Source: Helopsaltes ochotensis (taxonomy: Eukaryota > Chordata > Aves > Passeriformes > Locustellidae). Taken from it: a stretch of DNA of 64,000 nucleotides. The DNA lies in the NCBI GenBank assembly GCA_013400155.1, contig VXBM01000779.1, positions 181,965-245,964 of the forward strand, in the 5' to 3' direction. Both the position numbers and the translations under genes were made by a program. The notes below the pieces were generated by a model that worked only from the letters and a program-made list of their open reading frames with translations, was not told the origin of the DNA and did no database searches. The number at the start of each line of letters is the position of its first letter. Position 1 is the first letter of the stretch. Below, one piece after another: positions 9,816 through 21,786 of this stretch.

Positions 9816-12800
9816 GGATGGCAGGGATGGAGCTGGGGCCTGGGTGATGCATGGAAGGGGCACGACCCGACGCTCTTGGACACCCCACTGCCGCAAACGG
9901 GACAGAGAACCTATTGTGCTTCATTAACTGCACGTGAGCTAATTGAGGTGCCCAGCTCCGGTGAACGGCTGAGTTGCTCCATCCCGTTGCCAAACGGGGC
10001 TTTGATGGCAGCAGAGTGGTCCTTGCCTCCTAAAAGATGCTGCTTCCTTGGATAAGAAGTGCTGGGGCTCAGCAGCAAAATTTCCAGTTGTTAAACTGGG
10101 TTTTAACGCTGGTTATAATGGGATTTCACGCACATCACTGCAATTTGTTCAGCGTAGCTGTGCTGCGGTGTGGCAGGGCAAATCCGCCAAGAAATGAATA
10201 TTTAAAGGCAAAAGTCAGAGGAAAGTTGGGGACATTTTTCTCTAATGGCTATTAAATCATGCTGTCAGTTCTGCAAGGTCAGAAAACACAGCTTAATCTG
10301 GGATGATCCTCGCTACAGGGTGAAAAAAAGGCACCACCTTAGAATGCGTACATTTACTCCCTACACCAAAATCCTGTGCCCTGAAAAGCATTTTGTTGAT
10401 CCAGCAGCTTGATAAAAATTTGATTTATTTTTGGTTGTTTGGGGTTTTTTTTATTACAGCATATAAGCAGTATTAAACTAAAGACCAGATAATTCAGACT
10501 GGGTTTTAAAGGCCTAGTGTTTCTTGTTTAATGGATAAAATGTGGACGAATGGTAACTCAATGTGATTCTACTGCACAGAGGTTAAGTGATAAACTTAAT
10601 GCCGTGAAAAATTCCTGAAGCAAGAATTCACATTAAAATCTATTATGTGTTAAAAAGAATATAAACAACACTGATCACTGGGGGAAAAATGTTTGAGGAT
10701 GGTGAAAAATCCTTGCAGGTTACTCATTACACTGGGTATATTCAAATCTGTTCATGTGCTGCTTGAAAAAGAGTTAAGATTCCTAAATCTAAAGAGAAGA
10801 AGCCTGAGCTGATGGAAGGGTTATTTTATAAGGGGGAAGGGGGGAGGATTTCAGATTATTTCCTAACAGTGCCCTAGTTCTGTGTGATTGGCTCAAATAT
10901 AGCAATAAAACTGTGAAAACAGTTGGCAATGAGAGTCAAAAAGTAAATCTTCAGCACCACAAGTGTGCTCGCTCTGTGCGTCTGCATGCATAGATATGTA
11001 TATAAATATATTTATCCTTATGTTGTTTTCAAGAGTCACCTGCCCATTCTGCAGCATTCTCCTTGCTGCTCTCACCAACATTTTATATTTTCTAGCTGAC
11101 TCCTGCCTTCCTTTGACTCCAGAGATTCCAAGGAGGACCCTGCTACAAAACCTCTTGGTTTGAGCCACGCTGCGACAAATATTACAACACAAACCCCAGA
11201 CCTGCTATTTTTCTTTCATCTGGGCCATACCTAGATCCCAGACTGAGATTACCCCTGCTGGCTGCTGGCTTCCCCCCCTTCCCACTGCTCTGGCTTTTTA
11301 ATCCCAGCCCTCCATCCCCGCTGTCTCTTCCCCCCGCCCCGGACATCGCCTTGCCCGGCTGCCTCAATGCTCTCCCTTGTGCTTCGGTGCCAGCAGCAGC
11401 AGCAGCGGGGCACAAAAGCAGCCAGTAATTACACAGATATCCTCTGCCCTGCCTGGCAGCAGCAGGATTCCATGTCCCAGCTCCAGGAGATGCTGGCACT
11501 GATGGCTGGGACAACTCCTTGTCCCTGGCCGCCTCTGTCACCTCCCGGACGAGCCTCACTTTTTTCTTTCTGCCCACAGAACGAAAATCCCCCTCTTTCC
11601 CAGCTCTGCGTCCTGCTTGGATTAAATGTTTGCAGAGCTGTAGGAAGCGCTGCCTGATCTGCAGAAATGGGTGCTTTCCATCTCGTTTCAGCCCCCTGAT
11701 TTAACTGCCCACCCTCTGAATTTGTAAAGATAAAAGTGCAATTGTATCGGCACCGGGCAACGCTTGAAAAATAAAAGGAAAGGCTCAGTTTGCAGCATTC
11801 ATCCCTGAGGGATAAGAGTCTGCCTGCAGCGAATGAACTCGGCTGGAAAGGCTGTCCACAAATAATAAAAATGATCAACTCCTTAGAGTTATCTTATCCA
11901 GTCATCTCCTGTGAAACATTTGGATCAGATATCCCTTACCTGAGTTATTTTATTTGGCATATAGCACTTTAGGCAAGATTTTTCAGGAGGCAAATAGGAA
12001 ATGAGAGTTGGAAAACATTAATTAAATGTGAATACAACAGCTTAATGGGTTTTATCTCCAGATGAACTGGAGATGACTCTTTGCCATTCACTTCTTAAAA
12101 CTGCGAGCAGAGATAAAGGAAATGTAGCAAGAAAAGGCGACCAGGGAAAAGATGAAAGATTTGGTAGATTGACAAGACCAAAGTAATTTGATTTGTATTC
12201 AGCTTGGACCATTTCACAAATTTCACATATTGCTGCCTTATGGCTGCATATCGAAGGCAAGTAAAAGGATACTTGGTTCTTGCAACAGGCACTTTTAAAA
12301 CTAAAATTATTCTGGGTAAATGCTCTTTTAGAAATAGTTTTTACACTTAGTTGTATGGAGTCCTCTCTTCACACACATGAAGGTTTCTTTATGTCCCATT
12401 GAAATCTTCATCTTTGGATTATACTAATTGGAGTTTGGAGTAGTTTATTCTGAAATTTGCCAGATATAGCCAGAAGGCAAAGAGACTTTTTCTGAAAAGT
12501 TCTGATTGGCTGAAAGCAAAAGTCACTTATTTCTTTTTAGTACCGGATCATCCGAAATATATTGCATTTAAAATGTACTTTTATTTCTTTTTTTTCTCTT
12601 TCTAGTTCAAGCTGCTCCTGCCACTCCCAGCCAGCTTTTCTAGAGCTCAGTGTCCTGGAGAGAATCTTTAACTTGCCAATACTTGCAGTAAATATTCCAC
12701 TTTATACAAGCCAATGGCCAAGCAAATGCTGATTTTAAGCCATAATGTGTTTTTAAAATAACAAATAATATTTTTTGTCCGGGTGTGCACAAATGCTCAA

Positions 12801-13131
12801 TGTTTTTGTGTGGATTTAACTATATTCCTTTCATTTTATTTTCCTTGTTTTCATGGAACTGCCTATAACTTTGGAACAGTTATTTCTGCCTGAGGATTAC
12901 ACCTGCAGATCATCTGAGACCCACTGATATCCTACCTGTTCAGCTTTTTGCTCTCTAAACTGGACAAGGCTCAGAAATGCCACGGATTGTTTATTTTTTC
13001 TTTTTGGTGGTTTCTTTTCACACTGTCTGCCCAAGAAGAGAACGCAAGAAAACGGAAAGGAATAGCAGAGCTACTTGAAATATTCCTGGAGTGGCAACAA
13101 TTATTGTCAGTGGTTTTGCATTACTAGGGAT
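9816..13131. other. Unique sequence, no gene seen
   Basis: About 3.3 kb of unique sequence. A (CAG)-like run at about 11391-11406 (cagcagcagcagcagc) is the only simple repeat of note. A pyrimidine tract ending in AG at 12605 is followed by an 82 bp open segment, but its donor-like end is weak, so it is not called an exon. A 149-codon minus frame at 11429-11878 resembles no family I know. Confidence 0.55.
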
Positions 13132-13183
13132 AAAAAAAAAAAAAAAAGAAAAAAGAAAAAAAACTTAAAAAAAGAAAAAAAGA
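13132..13183 (+). repeat. A-rich purine tract
   Basis: Poly-A with interspersed G (units like gaaaaaa), interrupted by one CTT. No poly(A) signal precedes it at retroposon distance and no flanking duplication was found. Confidence 0.85.
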
Positions 13184-16100
13184 TATTTTCAGCCATTTCC
13201 ATGTTTAAGCTGCCACTTTTATACAGCAAATTAACATTATTGGCACAAGTTGAGCTCCCAGTGACATCCCAGCACGTCCCCCTCCCCCTGCCATCCCAGC
13301 CCAGCCCTCCCAGCTGACACAGGGACGTGCAGTTGGGGACAGTTATCTATAGATGGCAATCTTCTTCTGGGCACAGAGCTGAGGTGAAACCAGCTCTGCT
13401 TCCAGAACAAAAATAAAACACATCCCTGCGCACGTATTTACAAGAACTGAAAATAAGTTTGTGGGGTTTTTTTGTCCTGGGGTCATATGGGATGATTTGA
13501 AAAAGGCTTCAGGCTTGATTTTGGTCCAGAGGGGCTGTTTTGGCAGTAACTTATCTTATATAACAACAGGAAATTGTTAATGTCTGCTAAACTGCTCAGT
13601 TGTAGCATCTTGTGAAAAGCTGGACTGAACTGGGCAACGAAAACAACCCCGTTGTTTCCACAGTGTGTGGCCATGTGCGTTACAGCAGAGTCTTGGGCCT
13701 CACACCCAACACTTTTTAAATATTCCAGCATTTTTCCTATTTTCTTATTGGTTTTGCTAGAGGAAAAAAAAAAAAGTGGTACCATTTCTCTGGGAGGTGT
13801 GTGAGGAATTAAGGGCATTCATTCAAATCCACTCAGGTTAAAGCTCCCCAACAGGGGATGGAGGAAGGACGCAGAACTTGCCCTTCCCCAAAAGAGGAGA
13901 GGTTTTGCACTTGTCTCTGGAGAAGAACACCACGGGATGGATGCTGAGCGTCCCTCACCTTCCCCCGAGACTTGAGAGGAGCCTCTGAACACAGGAACCT
14001 GTCCACATGAGAGAATTAGGAGTCTGTTAATTGTAAGAGTGGGGATAGCGGTGGAAAACATGGTTGCCTCTAAATCCCAAGCATCTTTCCACAGGTGGCT
14101 CTCAGGTACCTGGGAAGACACAGTCACTCCAGGTATCCAAAGGCTGGCTTTTCACACTGAAATTAATTTTATTTCAAAGGGCATGGTGCTAATGTGCTTT
14201 ACAGACACGTCAGATACACCTGAAAGAGATTTTGATGCGCGTTTGAGATTGTGATGGCCTTCATTTACCTCTGGGCCCGGGCTAATCCTGATGGGTGTGA
14301 AATAACCAACAGCACTGAGTTATTGCTGGAAGTGCTGTTAAATGAGCCCCCTTCAGCTGGTGGGGTGGGGGGACAAAACACTGACACATCAAATTGCCCC
14401 AAAACTTGGTAGTTAAATGCACAAAGCATCGTTGCATATATGAAATCTTCATGCAACTGAAAGAGGTTAAAGCTGATGGTGGCAACATTCTCAAAGAACA
14501 ACAGCAAAAAAAGCACCTTTGGAGTGACCCTGCAGAGAATTTCAGAGTTATTTAGCAGAGGCTGAGGAGCTGCTGTGCTGTCTGTTTTGAAAGCAGCCCC
14601 AGAGTAGCCCATTTATTTAGAATTCACGAGCTAACACTTTCAGAGCCCACTTCTGATAACTTGCAAAATCTAAAACTCCTCATTAAATGCCAGATAAATT
14701 GACTGGCCTGAGGGCAGGATGGGCGAATGGGATATGTGAGCACGAGTCCAGTTTCCTGTAATTAATGAGATCTGAATAAGCAGAACCAATCCAGCCCGAG
14801 CGAGAAGAGAATTACTGCACCCAGCAAAGTTCAAATAAGAAATATGTGAACTTTGAAGTAGCTGAACACAAATCAAGATGTTGAGTTTTTATAAAAACCT
14901 TTATGAGCTCCAAAATCTGATGTACAATATGTCTTTTTTTTTTTTTCTTCCCTCTGTGAACTGGAAATTTAATATTAGGAAGATTTTTTTAGGGGCCCCA
15001 ATTCAGAAACGTTTTTGAAATGCTTCCTTTTAGTTACAGAAATACCCCTATCGTTCTTCAGCAGATACTTCAACACAAACTCTTGCCCCACTCTATTCCA
15101 CCAGACGGAAGAATGCATTTTAATTTAACTCTAAGGTAAAATATTTTATTTCATCCAGAATGACTCTACTTGAAAAAGAATATTTCTGAGAATTTGGGTG
15201 TCTTAATCAAATCACTGCATTTTTGTACCTTTGTAGAAATTTTCAGAAATATTGTTCAGGGGACTCAAGAAGTTCTTACAATGTCCACTGAGATATTTCA
15301 TGGTCCAAAATGCCAGAGGAACCTTCCTCTGCTGTACTCCAGCCCAAAATCTTCCGTGATTCTGCCATCCCCTGGCATGGGTCTGAAGCATCTGTGCCAA
15401 GCTCCAGGTCCAGGCAGTGGAGTAGAATTGTTCTGAAGTCAAAAACTGAGCTCATCCATGACCTTTCTATTTGCTTTCCTGATGTATTTTCCAGAATTAT
15501 CTACAATGTCTCTCCCTTTCATAAAATTTATTAAAATTTGAGTTTGCTGGAAAGAGCACATCAGGAATTCATCCTCTGGAAAAGGAAGATGAGTGGTCTT
15601 ATGTCATAAAATGCCAAAAATAAGGACAGAAGTGTTTCTTGCAACTGTTTGTTAAAATGCTTCAGTTTTTCCAGTCACTTTAGGAACAGCAAATTAATCT
15701 GAAATTCGGATAGGAACCATTACATCACCTTGCCTTGTTTTCCTCATCTGTAAAGTAACAATTGTAGCAAATATCTGTTTCCACAGCAGGGAAAGGGGGA
15801 TTTTTAAAATATCAAGTCAGGAAAACTGTTTGAAATATTGCATCACTTACACAGTTACATGAAGTACAACCATTTCAGGTTAAAATACCTGGTATTTTAT
15901 ATTTTTTATGTACTGGTCAACTTGTTTCACATCTTGCAGCACTTTAGCTGTGTTCTTCTTCATACTTAAGCACTGACATAAAGTATAAATATAGCTCAGA
16001 GAAAGTTACGGGGTGGAATAGAGGATTCAAAAGAGTTTTTCTTTTAAAGTTTCTCTTTTAAAAGTAGCAATGAAATCCCCGTGTTGGAGGAGAGCAGAAA

Positions 16101-16399
16101 TATTGCCCGAGGCTTTGCTCGGGGGAGAAAACCCAAAAGTAACTTTGATACAACTTTAAAGAAATCACATTTTCCCTGAAAAGCACTTTCTCAAGAGACT
16201 ATGGTCAACTTCAAGGGTGCCTTTATCAGACATTCCAGGGGGAAAAAACAGGAAGAAGAGCTGCCTGGCCCAGGTAACACAATAGGAGCCTGCAGCAGTC
16301 ACAGGAGTATCGGTTACCACAACCCAAGCCGTGCAACAAGGAGATTAAGATGTGGATTACCCACCACTTACTATGTGTCATAAAGAAAAGAATAGTTTC
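13184..16399. other. Unique sequence, no gene seen
   Basis: About 3.2 kb of AT-rich unique sequence with small T runs (for example 14934-14946). No gene, RNA gene or repeat family was recognised. Confidence 0.55.
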
Positions 16400-16740
16400 A
16401 GATGCCAGCTTGACTTAATCTGGTACCGGCGGCCTTTCCTTGAAAAGGATTAATGGGCACTTTTTTTTCCTACCTAGGCATTTTTAAAGGGTTTGTCATA
16501 ATAAAGATTGAGAGGAGCAACAAGTAATGACAGGAGCTTCAGCACGAGCTATTAAAGGATTTGATAACAAATTATCCATCTCGGAGTCCAACCAAATCAC
16601 CATTAGCTGTGTGCCTTGCTTCATTAAGGCAGCATTGTATTCCAATGAAATTCGCCGTGGCGGTGATAGGGGCCCTTCAATCAGGCTCTGTAAACATGAA
16701 ATCAGCTCAAAATGAGCATCGATTTGGAGTGAAAATCTAA
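16400..16740. promoter_or_regulatory. Candidate conserved noncoding element
   Basis: Repeat-free stretch with CNE-like composition: multiple short AT cores (attaatgg, aataaag, attaaagg, aacaaatta) mixed with GC-bearing motifs such as ttcgccgtggcggtgatagg near 16649. No long open frame fits a recognisable protein. The call rests on texture only and needs cross-species alignment. Confidence 0.3.
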
Positions 16741-18469
16741 GAGAGATTTGCTTCTTTAGCAGGGGCTTGTGATGCCATCACTCCTTTTTTGGCATCCCTC
16801 TATTTTCTTCTGAATTTTCCCTATGACGATCTTGCTGCAGGTGCAAGGAGCAGCTAAACACGCCAAAGTTATCTCCTGCTTTCCTTGCTGTGCAGCTTTC
16901 TAGCTTGCATTTGTGGAATAATTTGAAGGAAGGCCTTTAGAGTGAAAAAATGGATATTTAGTGAAACGAAGGAAATGCTCCTGAGAAAAAAAGAAGGGTG
17001 GATGCTACAGATGATATTTTCCAGCAGGGACCGAAGAGCACGAGGACTCTGAGTTTAGGTGAAGGAGAGAGAGAATCTCACAAGGATACGTTGAAGGTGT
17101 AAGATACTCCTCAGAGCAGTTTGCTGTAGAGCTGACGTGCAGGGAGGCACCTCCAGGTATGGATGAGAGCCCTGAGAGCATTAGGAATACCTGTCCTTTG
17201 GAAAACGTTGTCCTATTCCCATGTGTCTTCCTTCTTTAGTGATTTAGTTGCTTTCTCTCACAGAATCAACAATTTTCTGTTATTAAGTGTTTGTGTCTCC
17301 CTCACGGAGTATCTGATCTGCTTAACACGGTCCTGTACCTTTCCAGGTCACATTCCCTCAAACACCAAAATTTGGGAGTGCTGCCCACCCTTTTTATATG
17401 TCCACTATACCAGAAAACACAAAGGCTCCCTGCCCCATTTTATGCTGGTGACTCCTGGCACATTCCATTCCAACAGACCAGAAATTCCAGAATTACAAAA
17501 TTACAATCCATGATGATTTATAGATTCTGCTCTTTTATGTGCCTATAATGCACAGAAATACAGATATGAAAAAAAAATTGTCCAGCTTTTGTTGACAAGC
17601 CAAAGGAAGAAATGCCAAGTAAAATGTTGAAGAAAAGCTTTCCTCTGTTTTAAAAGTAATAACAATAACTAAACCTTGTAAGTTTTAACAAAAAGCTTGG
17701 TTTAGTTTAATATTAAATTGTGCAAGACATTTGAATGAGTCTATATTGTACTTTCTTTATATACATGGAGCTGATTTACTAATTTTTACAGATTAGGTTT
17801 TTAAAGTTTTCCAGATTTCAAGTGTACATCACGTGTTAGCTTTTCCTCTTAAAATAGCCTAGAATATGTTCAGAGAAATAGCTTTATAGGCTTTGTTTTG
17901 TAAGCTGCATGTTGCAAGGAGTTGTTTTGCCTGTTAGTTGTGACATCAGACATTTGACTGGCAATTTCTTGCTCAGTCCATTCACACAGCAAAACTGAGA
18001 GAAGAATCCAGGCAACATTTAAAGAGCACCAGAATGATAATATATCTATATGTACATCTGTGTATGTGTGTGCATACATCCATAAACTCACTACAGCATC
18101 AGTTCAGCAAAACAGATGAACTTTTTGTGTGCTGACAACCGAGTTTTACGTGATGGGAGCTGATAGAGGTGGATGCAGCTGGAGCAGCTCTTGCTAAACC
18201 TGGGAGACTGGTACTGCTAAAGCTGGAATGGTTTTTGTACTGTAAGAGATCTGCCACTCATAGCCATGTCCTTATAAGATGAGAAAATAACACAAATAAA
18301 TGCTGGATTTTTTTTCCTTTTTTTATCATTTAGGCACTGGTTGGATCTTCTCCAGTTTATGATCAGAATTAAAACCTTCTCTTTGGTCAGTTCATAAATA
18401 TGCTCTAACACTCTCCACTCCGACCTTTGGAAATGCTAATGTTACCTGGAGCACTCGGGGACATCTGAA
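16741..18469. other. Unique sequence, no gene seen
   Basis: About 1.7 kb of unique AT-rich sequence. A short imperfect TG/TA microsatellite lies at about 18040-18075. No gene recognised. Confidence 0.55.
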
Positions 18470-19060
18470 GGAGATTTGTTTTCATGGGTTGACTTGCAAA
18501 AGAGCTGGCCTCGGTTTTTAGCAGTTTTCCCAATATACACATGCAAACCAGCCCCGATCTCATCGCATGTCATTTCAAATGTACAGTTTTGTCCTTCCAT
18601 GCCGAGGGGAACAAGCAAAACAACAAGCTCCTATTCAGAGGTAATTCCGAAGGCAGCTCCGCCGTGCCTCGCTGGCTGCTCCCTAACAAGCCTTTCATTC
18701 ATTGCTGCTCCACGCAGCTGAGCTGTTTCTACCTGAGCCAGTGTTACAGACCTTTAATCAAACAAATGTACAAGGAAGCTCAACTACTTAACTGCCCTGC
18801 TTGTTCTGCGGGCTGAGATAGTCAAATGCAACAAAAAGAATTCCATTCCGCTCAGGACGAGTACATTTCCTTGCCGTTGTTCCCAACAAAGGGCAGCAGG
18901 TACAAATGGCCCCACTATCTGTGTCAGGGAGAAGTGGAGAGCAATTTGTTTCTATTAAACAGGATGGTTCTATTTTTTATTTTGTTGGCTTGGCCTCTCC
19001 GCAGCCTGTGCCAATCATGGTCTTTAATCTGAACTGCCCTTGACCATTCCTGCTATGCCA
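18470..19060. promoter_or_regulatory. Candidate conserved noncoding element
   Basis: Repeat-free stretch with moderate CpG retention (for example ccgaaggcagctccgccgtg near 18647) and dense short AT motifs. Open frames in this region are 60-90 codons and resemble no known family. Regulatory role is inferred from composition only. Confidence 0.25.
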
Positions 19061-19079
19061 CAGAAGAATTCTCTCTTTT

Positions 19080-19114
19080 TTCCTTTTTTTCCTTCCCCCC
19101 CCCCTCCTTCTTCT
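19080..19114 (+). repeat. Pyrimidine tract with C-run
   Basis: T-rich then C10 (ccttcccccccccctccttc) pyrimidine tract of about 35 bp. Low complexity. Confidence 0.8.
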
Positions 19115-19668
19115 CGCACAGGTAATTGTGAGAAAGCAAGTGAAAGCCCCGGGGTATTGGATTCAAAACACAATCCTGCCATTCTCAGAACCGTACAAAG
19201 AATAAACTTGAATGCGACATTGAGTCCTCTCCGAGTGCACCTGCTGGAGATCTCCCATCCCCTCCAGTTCATGGTGGGGTCACAGCAGGCTCTGCTCTGC
19301 TCTGGTGGCAGCAGAGCTCCTCTGTTTTCAGTTCACAGTGAGATTAGATCGACAATGTTTGACCCGTCTAATTTAGTTTTTGTTTGGTGAAGCAAGGCGA
19401 GCCGGGCACTCGGTTAAATGCCGGCCAAGCTGCTCCCCTGGAGAATGCTCTGGGCTGGGCTCTGTCAGGGACCATTGGCCTGGTGGCATTTGGAAAGGAT
19501 GCAGATTGGGGTTGCTATAATTTAATGTGACCTCAGAGAACGAGACAAAACTTTTCTATGTGTTCATACACTTCCCTGGATGCTCCCTTCTCAGGGGTCC
19601 CAGAGGAAAACCCAACATAACCTGTCCCGTGTGCAAGGTCTGAATTGTGTGGTCCTTTATTTTATTTT
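19115..19668. other. Unique sequence up to assembly gap, no gene seen
   Basis: Unique mixed-composition sequence. It ends in a T-rich stretch (tttattttatttt) that runs straight into the N block, so low-complexity sequence may have caused the gap. Confidence 0.6.
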
Positions 19669-19816
19669 NNNNNNNNNNNNNNNNNNNNNNNNNNNNNNNN
19701 NNNNNNNNNNNNNNNNNNNNNNNNNNNNNNNNNNNNNNNNNNNNNNNNNNNNNNNNNNNNNNNNNNNNNNNNNNNNNNNNNNNNNNNNNNNNNNNNNNNN
19801 NNNNNNNNNNNNNNNN
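19669..19816. other. Assembly gap, 148 N
   Basis: An unbroken run of N. Any open frame drawn across it is meaningless. The length is not one of the round numbers often used for gaps of unknown size, so it may be an estimated gap size. Confidence 0.98.
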
Positions 19817-20974
19817 GTCCTGGAAGCACAGCTCGGGGTCATTTTGCTCACTCCCTGAATTTCACTGCCTCATTTCCCTCCTTTGGCACGAAGAGTTAAA
19901 GTTACCTGGTGTAAAGTCAGAAGGTGACAAACCCAAACTGGTCCTTGCTGCTCCAGCCTCCTTCCATCAAATAATCCTGGACAGCGAGCCATGTCACCCT
20001 GCCAGGATTCGTCCTGAACAGTCAGGGCAGCATCACAAATACCTCGTATTTCTGTAAGTTTTGGATACATCAACACACGCCTCAGTTTTCCAACGTCTGC
20101 CTACATCTGGAACAGTCCTTTATTCCTTCCTGTCCAGTTTGGACTTTTCCTGAATATTTTTTCTCTTTCTTGTTTTACAGCAGACAAAATGTTGGTTTGG
20201 GTCAACACAGAGTAGAAAAGCCATTTTTAATACTCCTGACATTGCTACCAGGAGTTACATTAGAGCTGATGTCCCTCCAATGAGGAACTTTTGGTCTCTT
20301 CCAGTCCAGGACATTCCAGGATTCTCTGACTCCAATGAAATTATTTTCTGAATGCAAATCTTGAAAATCCATTAGATACCCACTAATTTGGTGCACAAAA
20401 TTTGCAGCTGCATCTACTGCTCTTTCTTGTCTCTGGTTTTGAGATAAAAACCAGAGACTTCTGACAAAAAATACAGTTTCTGTGGAGGAGGAATAAAAGC
20501 TGGAGCTGAGCAAGTTTCTTACTCTTAAAAATACTGCAAAAGGAGATGTCCTAGCTTAAATTTTTTAGGTAAAAATTCAGGTTAGTTATAATTTTTTCTG
20601 AGTATTTTTATCTACCCCTAAGGCAAGAGATAAATGAAGTGTGATAGTACTTTGGAGAGCTTAGGAACTATTTGTAGTGAATAATTTATTCGACAAATTT
20701 TGCCCTTATTTCAGTTCATGAATTATCTGTGAACTGACTGGTACTTTTGCGAATTTATTCATAATTCAGAATTATTCCAGAAATGCTTCTGTCCAAACAC
20801 ATTTTGCTGCAGAGTTTGCCTATGAGCAGATTATTGATTTAGCTATTTGTTATCTGCAGTGTATTACTTGGGGGGTGAGGGGGAATAGTCCTTTGCAAAG
20901 GCCCAGAAACTCCTCCTTAAACTGCATTTCAAAGGTTTCAGCTGAGCTAATCGTGCTGTTTGCTGCCTTCCCAG
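19817..20974. other. Unique sequence with one possible CR1 relic
   Basis: About 1.2 kb between the gap and the retroposed insertion. No gene is supported. A strong pyrimidine-tract acceptor-like site lies at 20161-20184, followed by a long open frame, but no donor is seen and the frame runs into a CR1-like relic at about 20285-20330. Confidence 0.5.
20285..20330 (+). mobile_element. Possible CR1 3' tail relic
   Basis: The segment 'ggtctcttccagtccaggac' followed by 'attccaggattctctga' lines up by eye with the avian CR1 ending (GGTCCCTTCCAACCC then ATTCTATGATTCTATGA) with several mismatches. Too short and diverged to be sure. Confidence 0.35.
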
Positions 20975-20989
20975 GCCCTGAATTAATTT
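20975..20989 (+). repeat. Left target-site duplication of retroposed insertion
   Basis: gccctgaattaattt at 20975-20989 matches gccctgatttaattt at 21459-21473 at 14 of 15 positions. The left copy lies 3 bp outside the poly-T tract, where a target duplication of a minus-strand poly(A) retroposon should be. Confidence 0.65.
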
Positions 20990-20992
<3 letters not shown>

Positions 20993-21044
<52 letters not shown>

Positions 21045-21116
21045 TATTGGTTTTTTTTTTTTTTTTTTTGTTTTTTTTTTTTTTTTTTATTTTTTTAATT
21101 TTCTTTTTTTTTTTTT
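20993..21116 (+). repeat. Long T-rich tract
   Basis: Fifty T (20993-21042), then T-rich sequence broken by single A, G and C and by attattgg, to 21116. I interpret it as the reverse complement of the insertion's poly(A) tail. Its length may be unstable or affected by sequencing error. Confidence 0.9.
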
Positions 21117-21126
21117 GCCATAGCTC

Positions 21127-21132
21127 TTTATT
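21127..21132 (-). promoter_or_regulatory. Poly(A) signal AATAAA
   Basis: tttatt on the plus strand reads AATAAA on the minus strand, 10 bp before the start of the A tail. The spacing is at the short end of the usual 10-30 nt. Confidence 0.6.
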
Positions 21133-21458
21133 TGTGTGTTTGAAATTGACCTAAACAAACTGGCTTTAGTATCTAATTTTTGACTTTAATCAAAACAAAC
21201 ACTAAATTTGTTAAAGAAAAGCAAGCATTGTGTTCTGTAGATAAGACAACCCACAGAGTAGGTGTAGTCCTCTGTCTGGCTATGATTTCCATTTGATTTC
21301 CATATCTACCAAAGTCTCTTATAATCTCCTATTAACCTGTAGCAATGTCCTTGTATTTGGGCTAGTTTTAAGCAGAAAAATGCATTAAAAGGAAAATAGA
21401 AAGAAATTTAGGGCAACCACCCTCCTATCACTTCAACTCAGTTTTCTGTGGTTCTAAT

Positions 21459-21473
21459 GCCCTGATTTAATTT
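21459..21473 (+). repeat. Right target-site duplication of retroposed insertion
   Basis: gccctgatttaattt, matching 20975-20989 except for one A/T difference. It sets the 5' end of the minus-strand insertion at 21458. Confidence 0.65.
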
Positions 21474-21672
21474 GATACAATTACAATAAAAGCTGCAATC
21501 TAAGGCGAGTAAATGAATTTTGTGTCAAGAGTGAAATACAATCTGTTAAAATTGGTTTGAAAATACAATTTTAGGTCTAGTACAGCAAGTCCTGACATTT
21601 CAGATTAATCTGTCCTGTAACAAAATTAATGGCACTCAAAGTTGTTTAAGAATGGCTGTTAACTATACTTAC

Positions 21673-21786
21673 CCTATTCATCACTGGCTCGATCAGTCTA
21701 ATCCAAGAAGTCACCAGGCTATTAAGCACAGTACATGAGTTCACTTTAAGGACATTTGGATTGGGATTGTTTGAGGGATCAAATGC
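21673..21786 (-). CDS. Possible internal exon, 38 codons, unassigned
   Basis: On the minus strand a long pyrimidine tract ends in gtgagcag at 21787, followed by an open segment of exactly 114 bp. It closes at AATAGG with the strong donor GTAAGTATAG (21672 downwards). Only one of the three minus frames is open. It starts and ends in phase 0, giving 38 residues that begin AFDPSNNPNPN and end SWIRLIEPVMNR. Beyond the donor the frame runs into a stop within nine codons, as expected for an intron. I recognise no family. The T-run in the acceptor may be inflated low-complexity sequence, and open segments of this size between good splice sites do occur by chance in 64 kb. Confidence 0.35.

Larger units (their letters stand above)
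20993..21458 (-). mobile_element. Poly(A)-tailed retroposed insertion (retrocopy fragment)
   Basis: Read on the minus strand, the element body runs from 21458 to 21117 and carries AATAAA at 21132-21127. After a 10 bp spacer (gagctatggc) comes a long, partly decayed A tail, seen on the plus strand as a 124 bp T-rich tract at 20993-21116, with 50 uninterrupted T nearest the distal end. A 15 bp direct repeat with one mismatch flanks the whole. This is the signature of a processed, 5'-truncated mRNA copy. The roughly 340 bp body looks like 3' UTR sequence and has no recognisable coding frame. Poly(A) retrocopies are scarce in birds because CR1, the main avian LINE, does not use poly(A). The parent transcript is not identified. 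Confidence 0.6.

Noticed and set aside
12606..12687. 82 bp plus-strand segment after a strong acceptor tract
   Set aside because: The only donor (TTGCA/gtaaat) is weak and the phase does not fit the 43100 candidate.
19580..20057. Frames running across the N block
   Set aside because: The sequence is unknown there, so the frames are artefacts.
20875..21123. Phenylalanine-rich plus-strand frame
   Set aside because: Produced by the T-rich tract that I interpret as the retroposon tail.
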